DNA of 64,000 nt from Zychaea mexicana (taxonomy: Eukaryota; Mucoromycota; Mucoromycetes; Mucorales; Lichtheimiaceae): positions 1-64,000 of the forward strand of contig NW_026516758.1 in assembly GCF_025766255.1 (NCBI RefSeq), written 5' to 3'. The position numbers and the translations under genes are program-made. Each line of letters begins with the position of its first letter. The first letter of the stretch is position 1. Below the pieces are notes generated by a model. The model saw only the letters and a program-made list of their open reading frames with translations, was not told the DNA's origin and ran no database searches. Shown in pieces: positions 43,563 to 57,183 of this stretch.

Positions 43563-46540
43563 TTATTTTTGAGCAACAGCAGCCTCCCGCACCAAATCAT
43601 CTACCATCATCTTCACACGCTCGCTGAATGTCAGAGCACCTTCTCCTTGACATCCTTCTGTATAATTTCTTGCCAATAAAATCTCGCGTGTGATAGTAGA
43701 CAGTGGTGGCTGGTTCTTGGGTGGTGAAAGTAACTGGAATTGGAGTTGGTATGCTGGTTTGGTGGTGTCCACTTTGGTTTTGATCAATTGGACTTGTCTA
43801 CGAGGATGGACAAAAATTATTGTCAGTTTACAAAATATCAGTAAATACGCTGCGCATGAAGAGAGAGTGAAATGACTTACATGCTTCGCCAGACATGGCT
43901 TTTTCCTGATAAAGGATCCAAAGCCCACCAAAGTGATCCATTAATCATTTCCTCAATATCATCGACCTTCCACAGTAACCGTGCCTGCTCGCTGGTAGTT
44001 GCTGTCTTGTACGAAGGAGAATTACGTACAATGTCGTTTGCCGCATCGCATACCATCCGCAGGCAGATCAAATTGATTTCACGGATCAAAAGTGCCTGAA
44101 ATTCACTGATATTGCTCAAAGTGACGAGTCCTTGCGGTAATCGTACAGTAATGTTGCCAGATTGGTGCAGTCGGAATAGGAGGAACTGTCCCTTTTTGAT
44201 GGCGATACTCAAGGTAATTGACATATCACTCACATCAGGATAAGCATCACACACTGAAGCTTTCCGTCGTTGCTGGCTTTCAGAATGCATTTCATAGTGT
44301 ACCGCTAGATCCACGCCACCTTCGCTACTAAATGGCTCAATCACATCATATACCAGTTGCCGCACGCGGTCGAAAAGAACCCAGAATTTGCACATGGATA
44401 AGGCGTTTGATAAAATAGGCACCACAGGGTTGATTTTGCGTGTTCTAGGAGCCACTACTGCAAGGCCTGCTTGCGTATGATGATGGGGTTGCAGTCGACT
44501 GGTTCTTCCGCCAGCACCACTGCCACTGCTGCTAGGTGCTGATCCAGGTCCGCCACCAGTTGTGTTGCCACCAGGACCAGCTGATGCACCTTGGTATGTG
44601 ACTGACTCTCCGATGGATGCAAGAAGTTGCTGTGTCTTCCTGCTGGAACATAGCAATCGTGCACGGCTTTTCCACATATTGAATCGATGTCGTTGAATAA
44701 GCAAAAGTCGAAGTGCTAAGTCAAGTGATCGTCCAGCCATCTGTTGTGTAGTACATTTCACGGTTGTCATGGTAACGTCGCCATTGCTGCTGCTACAGTT
44801 TTTGGTCTTTTGAACGCGTTGGATAGCAAGGTCGACATGTCCGTCCACATTGACAATGATCTCTTCGTCCGCAAAATGCACGTCGTTGGTATTCGTTAAA
44901 CCTTGAGCTTCTGACAGCACCTAAGATAGGTAAAGTAGAATTTAAGTTTGAAAACTTCAAAACAACGAGTATCAAAAAGTTGAAAAGATCGTTTGGTTGT
45001 AGCACTTACTGCAGAATAGAGTTCAGCATCAAACACTGTAGCCTGTGCTTCAACAAGTTGCTGCTGAACCTTGCTTTGATGAGTATCCAATGACAGTGAC
45101 GGGATTGGTTCTATTAAAAGCGAGAATTAGCTTTAAAACATCTACGTCAAAGGAGATATACAGCGATTACCGTTTTTTGTCTCGCCTTCCTCTCCTTTTT
45201 CCGATGTGCCCATGATAACTTCCGATGAAAGTTCAAATTGACGCGCAAGTCGTTCCATATGGCATTTTCTGACATTAGCAACAAGGCGACGTTGTACATT
45301 GTGCGGTAAATTAAGCTGTGTCTGGGTATTTGCATCGTCATCGTCGCCTTCTGCTCTACTGAATTCGCCATACGACACTTCGCTGAAATCGGAACCCACT
45401 AGATCACAAAAGTGAGAAACATCTTTCTTTCTTTCCTTCTTTTACTCTCGATTTGCGTAATACACTGAGTCATGAAGTCTTGCTTACCGTCAGTATAGCC
45501 ATAGCGCACCAAAAATGATGTTCCTGCATTCGATACGGACAACCCTCCCATAGCAGGCGGAGCCGTGTTCGCTTGCATTAACCAATTATTTCGTCGTAAA
45601 TCCAATGCTTCGTCCCAGAATGTTTGTTCAACCTCGACCAGCTTTTTGAGATTTGCTGCACTAGATCGTAAAAATTCGGACGCGGCTCGTTGTTGCTAAC
45701 ATACCATTACACATGCAATATGTCAGCCTCATGTTTTTACATAGGAGCAATTTATCCCTCCTCCTTCTGCCAGTCATTACAGTGTCCTTCTCTATTTACT
45801 TTACGCTTCAGACCCAGCGTCAATTGAGCTGATTCAAGTTGTGCTTTGTTGGTCGGTCTTGGTCTGGCGACATAGGTCGCGTGCAACGATCCCGCTGGTA
45901 ATGGCAAAACTGCATCTTTCGACAGTGTACCGGGCCGATTCTGGGATAACAGTATATTGATCACGTCTAACGCTACGTCGATTTCGCTTTTGGCATGACT
46001 ATCGTTTTTGTTATATATGTTTTGCTTCAGTTTCGTTGTTTCTGTAAACGTAGTTCTTTTTCGGCCTTTTATCCAATTACGCTAGTTGTTCCATGTCGTA
46101 AACAGAAAACTTACAAAAGTTTGTTGACAACTGATTCGCGTACTTTAACAATATCAAAACCAGGAGGTTGCTGTTGTACTGCTGGCACGACTGACTGCAT
46201 ATCGTTGATCGCGTCGCTAGTTTCGCCATCATTTTCTTCTTTGTTTTGAATCGAAGTCTTTAAACTTTCTTCGGTAATGTTGCGCCAGTCGCCTCGTTCG
46301 TACCAGATCCGATCCACCTTTTCCATCAGTTTTTCGGGTAGCGAAGGCTCACTATAAATCTATGAAATCAGTGTTCGATTCACGGAAAAGTAACTGACTC
46401 TGTCTTTTCTTTGTTTCTCCATTGCAAACGTACTCCTGGTATATTTCCTCGCCCTGGTCTGTAATGTCGGTTGGTGGTTTCTCGACAGACGGTTCTAAGG
46501 AAAGTTTTATGCGTTTTGATTGTGGCTCTGCATCGCTCAT
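43563..46540 (-). CDS. MED17: Mediator complex subunit 17 (Srb4)
   Basis: Eight exons (46540-46430, 46359-46115, 45986-45800, 45695-45488, 45398-45171, 45110-45010, 44920-43881, 43797-43563), 784 residues. The N-terminus MSDAEPQSKRIKLSLEPSVE, then LALDVINILLSQNRPGTLSK, FWDEALDLRRNNWLMQ and FLVRYGYTD are characteristic of MED17, the head-module scaffold of Mediator that contacts RNA polymerase II. The C-terminal half contains QRRLVANVRKCHMERLARQF, a Gly/Ser-rich insertion (GGNTTGGGPGSAPSSSGSGAGG) and the conserved region ending NGSLWWALDPLSGKSHVW. All phases agree. Exon 1 uses a weak donor (GTTTGC). The stop codon is 36 bp from that of the convergent glycosyltransferase gene. Confidence 0.88.
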
Positions 46541-49222
46541 AGTAGGGATGCTTAAACGGATGCGTGTATGTGTGTGTATGTAATTATTTAGATAATGGGA
46601 AGATACAAAGTACGCGTTTGGCAGCAATGAAATTTAACTTCCAGAATTCCGACGCTGGAGGTGAGGTTGACCTTTAGCACAGCGAGGCACATAGCCCAGA
46701 CCATCGATCTACTCTGCTTTCAAAGCTTCTATGTGTTCAGGTAAGAGGCATGTTATCTTTTGTAGCTATAGCTAATGTTAAAAACGAGCTAAGAAATTCC
46801 CAAACTAGTACGAAATATGATTGTGCCTTAGGTATTATAAATGGTGAGTACAGTAATATATCATGTCCAAGAGAAGAAGCATTTCCGACCACCTACCCAA
46901 GCTTATCGTTTTATCTGCTGTGTATGTTGTAGGCATAAAACTAAAACGGATCACTTATCGGTAAACCCTACTTTAATAATACTCTTTTTTGAAATTTACA
47001 TGATCTCTGTGAAGTCGAAAAGCTCAAAGCGAGATCACTGGGGTTTCAAGTTGTGCTGATCTTAGTAATGGTATTAGAAGATGGGTCACAGCAGCTTCTC
47101 AACCTTGTATGTACTTGCGTTTCCTCATGTAAACATGAACTTGTCACATTTGATTAATGCTATTGCACGTTAAGTAAAAAAAAGGGGGCTTGCAAATGCT
47201 TGATGCAGCGCTTTGCTAAAATCAGACGATGAAAGAGTGTCCAAACTAGATGTATGTGCTTGGCAAACCTTGTATTACTGACACCGCAAGCAGGGCAACC
47301 TTATCTCACTTGTCGGTAGAGTCATAGAGAAGATTAAAGAAATTGAAAACGCTGCACCTAATATGTATGTCAAAAGTATCTGACCAAAGTATGTAAGTAG
47401 ATAATAAGAACGGCATGATATGCTAATCTCTATACTTTTGTAGCTGATTTATAGTGATTTTGAGTCAATGAATAATTAACTACGTGGAAAGTTATCATGT
47501 ACTAGATACTCAATGATATGCAGGAAAATTGAACTAATAATAATTACACTGGCTTGTTGCGAGAACCTGAATCTATCGTGGTCATACGGTTTCTGTGTAC
47601 TCATCTGGTCTTCTAGTTTGCCGACCCACTTGGATTTTTGCACGAGCATTGCGTGTATGTCACTGTGAAGGTTTTCATTATTGTTCACTGGCAATTATCT
47701 GTACCTACACTTTTTATGCGTCAGCGTGTCTGTTATGGAGGCGCTATTGCCGAACAAGCTATTATCACTCACTAGCTGACTTGCTCGCTTGCTGACACGA
47801 AGTAATAGTTTTCCTTCTTTGATGCCAATATGTACTTCGCTACTCAAGTACGTCTTGGAACACCTATACAACGGCTATCTTCGGATCGGAACGAACCTAT
47901 AAAAACTTCTACCAATATCATAATATGATAGTTGGGCTTGGTCGTGGTTATTCGTGTTTATACAGTACATGGCCCAGTGATAATGTCATTGATAGTCGGC
48001 TCAATGTCATTATAGAGACGGATTATTTCCAGATTTTAAGCTGTGCGGCTCGGTTTCAAACGCTACACATGTGATTGAATTCAAACAACAGAGATTGTCT
48101 TTTATTGTTTGTTGCTTACACTAGTGCACTCCGGAGGGGTGATTTTTTCTCTTGATCGCTTGAGGTGTGGGTCTTATTTTGTGCTTCCATACCACAAAGC
48201 ATTACAAGGATGGCAAATCTAATATTAGTGGGAATACCATGTAAAATTCAAAAGTAACAACTGTTTTGTATACGTAAACTGATGATACAGTATATAAGTT
48301 CAGGCTCAACCTATCATAATATGAATATCTAACTACTTTAGTCTGGTTGTTGCTGTTGTTGCTTTTAATGATGCAGCATACAAAAAATTCACATCAGTAA
48401 GGGGATAAACATGTCTTCCTCTGTGCCATTCCCTGCAGTAAAAGTATTTTACGTGAACTGGTCAACTTTCATGCAAGCCTTGCGCATATGTAGTACATAT
48501 GGGCGTCAACCCATCCTACTTGCAGTATCAAAATAGCCCAGTATCTCGCACATGTCATGATTATTCAGACTCATCGAATGTCACATATATAACTGTTTCG
48601 TTTAGGTGTGTTAGAAACTATGTGAAAAAGAGGGGTCATTAAACGAAAAATAGACTTCACTAGAGATGATGTGGTTAACGAAGGAAAGTTCTACTAATAG
48701 TCAAAGAAGAAATTTTTTTAAACAGATCGAAAAAAAAGGCATGACAACCAGACATGAGATATCTATGCCTCGTATTACTAGTAAGAAGCTCTTCTACGAA
48801 TTGAGTTCAAAAGGACAAACGAGTGCTAACGACGATTAGGCATAGATGATCAATTTGGATATTGCTACCTCCAATTTGCTACCTCCAATTAGACTTTTCA
48901 ATACTCGTAGCTCACATAGACTGTGTTGATAACCTCCATGAAGCAATGAAAAAGCCTTCACAAGAAAAAACATAAAATATAAAAAATATAAAAAATACAG
49001 TTAACGACAAGGCAAAAGAAAGTCGTTTGCAATTTACTGAAGAGAAGTATCATCATTTGTATAGTATATGCAAGCGCCACGCATTACATTCATAAATAAG
49101 CGCATCAATATTTGGATCGCGCAGCTAAACATATCAATCTGATCTTAGCGCCTATATATGCAATGTTGTACTCCTACACTCTTTGACCCGCATTCTTCTC
49201 TACAACTCATAGCTTTGGATTT
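46541..49222. other. AT-rich gene-poor stretch
   Basis: About 2.7 kb. Short frames at 46750-47059 and 47476-47795 lie on both strands without recognisable content. The last 100 bp before 49223 probably include the P450 promoter. Confidence 0.45.
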
Positions 49223-51355
49223 ATGATCTTAAAAGATTTAACTTCTGCGTGGGCTCGCGGACACGTACCCTCATCATTAGTACTTGCTATCGTTGCTGGT
49301 GCAGGGGCTCTAGCGTATTATAGGTTACAAAAATCAGACGACGAAGATATCAATTATGAGATATTAAATACCATTCCAACACCAAAGGGAATGAAACCGT
49401 ATGTTGGTGAGTGGATGCTTTTGCTTTTTGGGCATAAGCGTCATATACATGTACAAGATTTCTAACGAGGTGGCCTTTCTCGTTACCCAAATGCTGTAGG
49501 CCATCTTTTATGCTTTGACAAGTTGACCGGGTACAAGTTCAGAGATTGGCACCAGGAACTGGGGCCTGTTATACGAGTTCAGTTGGGTGTCCAGCCATGT
49601 ATCCTGATCAGCGATCCACAAATAGCACACGAGCTTTTTGCTGTGAATGGTGCAGTTGCGTCCAACCGTCCACGCTTTCCAAATATCAACCGTTATTATT
49701 CAAACGGTAAAAGGTTTGTATATTCTAGAGCAAAAAAGAAATAAACGAATACGAGATGATAACCATATATAATTTATTGTTAGGGGTCTCGTATTCCAAA
49801 ATGACACTACAAACAGGAATCATATGATAGCCTCAGCAAAGGCCAAGTCTACATCCAACACGGCCGTTGCTCAACACTACACCTTTATTTGAAATCAAGG
49901 AGATAAAATGATTCAAGGTCTAATTGCTCGGACTATCAGGAACGAGCATGTCAATCCCTACGATTATTTGCAGCTAAACGCCCTGAACTACGTTTTGAAC
50001 ACATGCCTTGGGACTGAGGTGGAAACAGTAAAAGACCCTTCTTACAAACACATAATGGCGTTCAATGACGAGGCGCTGGCATTGACTGACCTGGATAACA
50101 AAATACCGAGATTCTTACCAATACTTGGGTTTTTAAATATACTCAATGGCACACACCAAACTTATCAGAAATTTTCTCGCGAAAGACGTGAGGCTGTGCT
50201 CGGTCCGCTTATTCAAGAGGCCATAAAATCTGACCGAGACAATATGATTAAACATATGCACCAGCACCAATCGGGAACTGGAATAGAGGATATTGATTTA
50301 ACTATAGCAGCAAGTAAGAGAGAAGAAGAGAAAGCCAATAGACGATAGATAAAGAATGTTATACGGATTACTTATGCATATTTGAAACTCTGTAGGTGAT
50401 ATGATAACCGCAGGTAACCGACATTTCTTCTTTTTTTCCTTTTTAAGAAAAGGGGCTTGAAGTGGATATTTTGTTGATTACCTAGAGCTACTCATACATA
50501 TTTCTTATTAGGAACCGATACAGTAACTGCAGCAGGATATTGGTTTATTGCTATCCTCTTACATCACCCTACAGTCTGCAAGAAAATCAGTGACGAAGTG
50601 GACGCATTTATTAAGGAGCACGGTCGACTTCCTCTGCCATACGAACGTGATTCATTGCCATACTTTATAGCCGTTCAAAAGGAATGCCTGCGATACCGGC
50701 CATTTATATTCTTAGGTATCCCTCACGAGCTTCAAAAGGATGGTATGTGTTTTTTTGTCCACTGGTCGGGACTGCAGAGACAAAAAAAAAGTTGTGAAGA
50801 ATATGATATCGAATAATTACATGTATACTTTGCTATATTATAGTGCAAGTTCAAAACTACCTGTTTCCTAGGGGTGTGCCAATCTATCCATTGTTATACG
50901 CAATGCATCAAAATCCGGATCGTTATCCTGAACCAGACAAATTCATTCCAGAACGATTTCTGGGTAAAACTGACACTGCTGCTGCCGCTGGTAAAATCGA
51001 AGACCGCGATATTTTTTTGTTTGGCTTTGGCAGACGTGCTTGCCTTGGTGTCCATGCAGTAAGTACATGTAACAATAGAATTTAGCTGCACAAAACAAAC
51101 AGCATATTACCCGCCAACATTAACTGTCATCTCTGCTGTTAATAATATACTATAATATACTATAAGGAGAAGGCTGAAGCAACGCTGTTCTGTAACTTGA
51201 CACGATTATTTGCCTATTGTTCTTTGAAACCTCCTTCAGATGGTACTTTGCCAGATCTTGACTATTATTCAAGTGATAATATCGTTACTATGAAACCAAA
51301 ACCTTATCAAGCGCGTTTCATTAGTCGAGATGATTGTTTACTTCCTTTGAAATAA
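49223..51355 (+). pseudogene. Cytochrome P450 (CYP509-like) with one in-frame stop
   Basis: Seven exons (49223-49406, 49500-49713, 49784-50313, 50396-50413, 50512-50742, 50844-51058, 51167-51355) would encode 526 residues. An N-terminal anchor (PSSLVLAIVAGAGALAYY) is followed by the P450 landmarks: I-helix AGTDTVTAAGYW, K-helix ECLRYR (ExxR), PERF, and the heme loop FLFGFGRRACLGVHA. Overall frame is kept across all exons, but within exon 3 the frame meets a TGA at 49890-49892. The homologous-looking reading NTTPLFEIKEIK is one base out of phase there, while the flanks (AKAKSTSNTA and MIQGLIARTIRNEH) share a frame. This implies two compensating small indels within about 40 bp, or sequence errors. 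Exon 4 is an 18-nt micro-exon. Family resemblance is to Mucorales CYP509. Confidence 0.8.
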
Positions 51356-53264
51356 AGTTATATTTTTAAGTTTGGCATAACAGTCATTATGTGGATACGC
51401 AGTGCTATGTGAAATCATTATCATAAACACAGAAAATGAACTTAATACAGTACTCTTCTACACTAGGCCGCTTGTCCAACTCTATGTACTCAACATTTTT
51501 TGTAACAGACCAAGCTTTTCTTTAAGCTTAACAATCGATCAGATTTTTTAAAGTGTTCACTCTATTTACAAAATCAGCTTCTTCGTTCAACAATGATCAT
51601 ATTACAGTGTTTTATTAGAAAAAACTCATCACCACAGTCTTGTTTGTCAGTGTCTTCATAATATGTAGTCAATTATATTCTTATCTACATACTTAAATAT
51701 TTTATTTATATTCGACACAGTACTCTAGTAATAACACTACAGTATATGTAGAACGCCTTGTTATTTCCATTCATGTCACGTATAAATCTGGAACACCTTC
51801 TGCAGCACTAAATTCCTCACAGGAGACCGTCTATAAATGGTGACGTATTTTTTTGTTTCATACATCACTCACATTTATGTACTCTTTACATAATTCTATT
51901 ATCATAGCGCAACTAGAAGTATGGTACTAACAATTATCAAGTTAATTGTATATATTGGAACTGTCTCTGATGCACATGCATAAACCTGTCATGTGCTGTG
52001 AGTCTTGTATGAGATCACCAGTACTTCTCTGCCATCACTCACTGCAATGGTCAAAAAGACCACAGTTTCACTTTTCGGTATATTTAAGCAATGGATTTCA
52101 CTAAAGGTAGTCAAAGGAGAGATGTGGCTTTTCGTTCTTACACGTGTAATTGGAGCCGACGTCAATATAGTATGCTTTTTATATATTCATTCTGGTTGTG
52201 CACGTCTACGGAAATGACAAATGACACGGTTTTATAAAACTGTCGGTCAGAAGGCCAATTTTCATTATTAAGCAGGGCGAATATAATGCAACACAAAAAA
52301 CTGGACCCTGCATCATGAGAGCAAGATGGTTTTCAGATAACGATGTTGATAGCATTGGAAAATCCGGAACCTTTGCTGTTGTTGCTACATATCCCAACGA
52401 CCGAAGCTTATTAAATTGCCGAGAGGACATTACGTATCAGTGAATAAGGAAAGATCAGAAAATTACGGTACTGAAAAGCTGGTGTTCTAAATTGCTTCCA
52501 CTCCATTTTTTTTGTGTACTGTATTGGAGTGTTACCTCCGAAGAAAAAAATTATTTATATCAATTCATGTTCAAAAGAAGGTACGGTAGTGGCGGCCGCA
52601 AAGAACTTAGGGATTGAAGATACGTTGGGATACAAATTGGAGGTGTGGAGACTTGTATGTTATAATCACGCCTACATAGTTACGCCTTCATTTAAAAGTC
52701 GAAGAACTGATTACTAAAGACATGTGGATCGGCGCAAGAAAAAGTCGCTATTATGTGCTTTTAGAAAAAGTAGAACGCGGTTTCCAAATGTGTTGGATTG
52801 CCCGTCGAGAGCGACTGGCTTCTTTCAAAGTTCGAACAGCGATAGCCAATATGCAAAATTTGCTTAGCAAACATTGTAGCCATTCCCGAATACGTGCTGT
52901 TCTTCATCATAGCAATTAAAGTGTCAAGTGTAGAACATGCAGTAACGCTTTCAGGAGACATAATTGAACTCTAAATATTCTTAAATAAAGGATATGCAAG
53001 TTGGGAAAACCTGAAGGATACCCGTGATAAAATTGATGATGCTGTGTACCAGTTGATACATAATAGATCAAGCGGGTCGTTTCAAGTCTTGACTTGATCT
53101 CTTGCTGGAAAACGCTCTTCTTTATCCCGTTCTCATTATCTTTATTTTGAATCGACGACAATCAAAAAGTTTTACGAGAATGTCACTGGCCTTGACTGAT
53201 CTTGGCAATGCGTAGAGCTGATGCTGGCAGCCACGGAACATCTAGACACCTACACACATATTCG
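51356..53264. other. Gene-poor stretch with possible transposase relic
   Basis: About 1.9 kb, AT-rich. The plus-strand frame 52514-52717 contains KEGTVVAAAKNLGIEDTLGY, which looks like the helix-turn-helix of a Tc1/mariner-type or related transposase, but it is short and isolated. A 65-codon ATG-like frame at 52722-52919 follows without a recognisable domain. Confidence 0.35.
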
Positions 53265-53531
53265 TTTACTGTACAATGCTCTCGTTTCTCTCTGACAACA
53301 TCCATATACCATTATGATATTACGGTTGGCCCAGTGGATAAAGCATCATACATGTTTACAAGCAGCATTCCACCAGCCATAAACCGTAAAGGTTCGAAAA
53401 CATTTGTGGACATTGGGGGACTAATGTTTCCTGAACAAACACGTCCAATTTACGATGGCCGTAAGAATGTATTCACTGCCGCCCCACTACGGCTCGGCGG
53501 TCCAAAAGAAGGTTTCGTTTCTGTTGTTCTA
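53265..53531 (+). pseudogene. Argonaute N-terminal domain fragment
   Basis: The plus-strand frame reads SIYHYDITVGPVDKASY, PPAINRKGSKTFVD, RPIYDGRKNVFTAAPLRLGG. The YHYD..I, PPxxNRK and YDGRKNVFTA..L series is the Argonaute N domain. The flanking DNA does not continue into the linker, PAZ or MID regions, and no start exon is found, so this is a fragment of about 90 codons. A separate PIWI fragment with the same orientation lies at 57839-58590; the two may derive from one gene copy. Argonaute is the slicer of RNA interference; this copy cannot encode a working protein. Confidence 0.75.
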
Positions 53532-56500
53532 CGCATTTACCATTTTGTTAGCAATGCGGCCCGAAGGCTACAACATATCAATGATGTATATTCTCATACC
53601 TTTTACATATCTCTGGTAAGATATTAAAGCTTTCTACTTGATGTTTGCAGTCAAAGAAAGAAAAGGCTGGTTAAATTAATAGAAGTAATAACTCATTCCA
53701 ATATAAACCTTATACTATAAGCCTATTACTGTTTAGCTACATCTTTTTGCAGCTCAGTTCTCATAAACAAAAAGATAAAGTGGGAAAACCATGTAGCTCT
53801 GCATTTCTTCTGATACGACATATTATCGTTGACTGTTTTTGCACGTATGTAGCTTACAATCAACCCGGAGGTCCGGTGTAAACTGTGGGCTGGGTTACGG
53901 ATTGAGTAGACCCATGAGGTGGGTACTTTTTCACCCGACCCCTAGCCCACCGATGGACCGACCACTGTATGTGAAGAGCTTATATATTGTGCACCAGATC
54001 CCCGCTGTTGATAGTTAAAAAATCATGTGAAATTCTAGTTGACCTGTGCCATGGGCATGCGGTCGCTTCCTTTCGATACTAGTTGTTCAAGGGTAGAAAA
54101 ACGCTGAATGTGGTGCCATCACTGATAATCCCCCAGGGGGAAAAAAGTGTGGCCGGAGAAGAGAAGTGGTGGTGTTATATGACATAAAGGTAGGTTTAGA
54201 GTGGCAGAGGAAGAAGTTATATGATGAGGTAACGGATGCTAACATACTGCATCGAGAATTTTAATGGCTGTCTTGAGAAGAAGCTTGTGGTGACAATTTG
54301 CTTGAGAGAGCACCCTCATATAGAAGTGATTTCTAAGGTATAGATACTTTATATTATATGCAACAATGAGCCCTTGATTATAAGTCTGTGTTACTTTTTG
54401 TGAAAACGACATGTCAACCAGTCTTTGTATATATACTCTTGATGCCCAAGTGGACTTCACATAAAATACAATGTATGCACCAAAAGAGATTTATACTGCG
54501 TATGACATACTGTTCTCCTGGATACATAGTTCCTTTGACACGACGTACATTGACCCGCCGTACCAAATAGATCGGATTAGACTAAGCATTAATTAGGCGG
54601 CAGCGTGTACATAGATCCAGATACTTGACAGCTGCTTGTATGTATAGTACACAGCAGTATATGTAATCGCACTGATTCTCTTCTTGTTTCAATATCTTGA
54701 TGTGATAGGAATGATTCTGCTGTTTACTAGCAGTGCCCCTTTCATTTGGCACAATCGAATTGTAACAACCTGAGTAAGAGAAAAAATCAATAGACTCCAC
54801 ACCAAACTATACTCTACAGTGATGCTACCTTATCTGCTGCTGTTGGTCGTTCCTACATACAGCGATTGTCGGTGCTTCCGCTCCAGTCAGCAAAGTATGG
54901 TTCTGTGGACAATTCGCTGTTTCGCCTAGCATTATTCTACTCGACACGAGTGTAAAACATTACGATTTAAGCGGCGATCATGACACGGCTGCATATCAGC
55001 ATGTCAAAAAACACATTGAGCATCCATGTGTATATGTATGCTCATAAACTACAGTGCTACCATATGTCATGCTGGCTCTTATAGTATTAAGCGACGAGCG
55101 GCCAAATGCTTGGGTGTGTTCCACGATCATGTGTGTATAATCGATCGAACGAACGAATGGAAAGGGACAGCTCATCCATCAAGGACGATCAAGAGTGACA
55201 CGCTTGTTCAAAGCACTTATCATTTCTAATTTCGAACTTTGGAAGGCAATCGAGTGTGATCAACGCCATTCACTTCGAATTGTTTTCATTCGACAACGTT
55301 GATTCAGGTTGTGTCTCTTTCCACAAGCACTGACGACACTCACAACGACTGCTCTTTTTTTTATCATTTTCTTTTGTTTTAAATTGTGCCCAATGACACT
55401 GCGCTTCTTTTGAAAAGAAAACACACGTCATTAGGACTTAAAGTGGTGGAATCTTGCCCCCACGGGCTTATTGGGGAGAAATATGGTTTTTCACACACAC
55501 GCGTGTCTGCTTGCTCACTCTCACAGGGGGGACCATCCAGGGGCTTTCGGGGTGCCCCAGCTAAGAGTAAAAAAGGAACTGTTAGTAGCCGGGTACTTTC
55601 TATCCTAGATACAAAAAGAGTGACAATGAACGATAAAGAAAAATAAAAAGGCGGACAAGACAGGGTGGGGGAAAGGCAACGAGTCGGCGTAGTGGACGTA
55701 TAGTTTTTATTAGCTGTCCTTCTAGCTATATTCTGGGAGCCGGTATTCCTCGCATATGCAAAAAACGCAACACTGCACTGCCAATAGCCAACCCTACCAA
55801 CCTGCTCCTTCTCTCCCCAAAGAAGCAGTCGTAGGCGTCCCCTGAAGGATGGGTGAGGGAATCTAGGGGACCGGATGAGAGAGTGAGCAAGTAGTCGTTT
55901 GTGTGTGAAAAAAAAGGTAGGAGAGGAAAGGGAAAGGAAAGGAAAGGAAAAAAGAATCTGGACCGGTTCTTTTTATCTTTGTTTTTTTTTTGACGTCCCG
56001 CCCTACCGCCGCAGCATGCTCATCACATGGCTTTCTCTTTCATAACGTAGTCATTAAGGGCAGTGACTTGCATGAGATGGTGATGGTTGGTGTTGCCTAT
56101 GAGCAAGGCTCACTGCGATACTGGAAGTGTGTGCACCGTATGCAGCTCATTGTTCTCTCTGGATTCTTTTTTAAGACACCGCCATTGTCAATACGACGCG
56201 ACCTTTGTGGCCTGTCAGTGACCTGGCAGCATATTCAAATGAGTGTTTACGCTGATGTCGGTTTGTTTGATACAGACTGCCCGTGCTGGGAAATGATATC
56301 GACTGTGGTTTTGCCCTACTTGTTCTCCGCTGTTGCGATAGTTCTGTCCAATAAAGAGCCTGATTCTTTCATGTGAAGATATGTACTGTCATGTGTATCT
56401 TTTGATCCGCTACTGTCCAAATTGCCACTGGCTGCATTTCCAAGTCAAGAAGCAGTTGTTGATGGGGGAACAGCACATTGCGTACGTTGACAGGCGGTCG

Positions 56501-57183
56501 ACCTTGTCTCAACATGTAATGGTTTGTTAAATTACGACGCATTGCTTTTTAAAGCTTCAAGGGAAATTTCGATCAATAGACGCGCCACCCAAACGGATAC
56601 CTGATATGATTGATGAGTAGCTTACAGAGCATGTACCAGCAAAGAATTTCTTTTCTTAAAGTTGCCAAATGGCTATCAAGTATGCGTGGCTGGGAACGAT
56701 GTGTGTCGAGTAAAGCGCCTCGCGAATGAAGGCTCGATGGCTTCGATAATGATTGCTGTCGATTTTTCCAAAAGAATGGCTCTGATATGTAGTATCGCAT
56801 GTGATTGTCACGGGTGTAATTAACCAATGTTTATTGATAGAAATAGGGGCTGTACTACTGATTGGAGGGAGATGGGAGAGATGGAAGGGGAGCTACGACT
56901 ATTACATCACAATTGCGGATATCATAGCTAGTCTAGCTTTTACAAAAGAAAGGTCTTGTCTTGCCTTGGGTGCGCGCATCGTGAGATGCAGAAAACCGCT
57001 CACTGACCTTTTTGCTCGTTATTTCTGTATGCAAGGTGAACGCGGTCAGCCTTTTTGAAGCTCTACTGAAAGAGAGAAAGAGAGAAAGAGAGAGAGAGAG
57101 AGAGAAAGCAAGAGAAGGAGAGCCACCACTAGTTCAGCGATACAGTTCCCAACAGCTTCAACATTAGGGTGTATGCTAATTAG
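53532..57183. other. Gene-poor stretch between Argonaute fragments
   Basis: About 3.7 kb. It includes a GC-rich block near 53880-53970 with GGGTT/CCCACC words in both orientations, a GGAAA repeat at 55926-55950, and a G-rich region around 55650-55900. Open frames (55386-55646, 55990-56376) are unrecognised. No intact gene is seen. Confidence 0.4.
57066..57121. repeat. (GA)n/(GAAA)n simple repeat
   Basis: Purine-rich simple repeat. On the minus strand it lies downstream of the LINE fragment's stop codon and may be its 3' tail. Confidence 0.8.
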
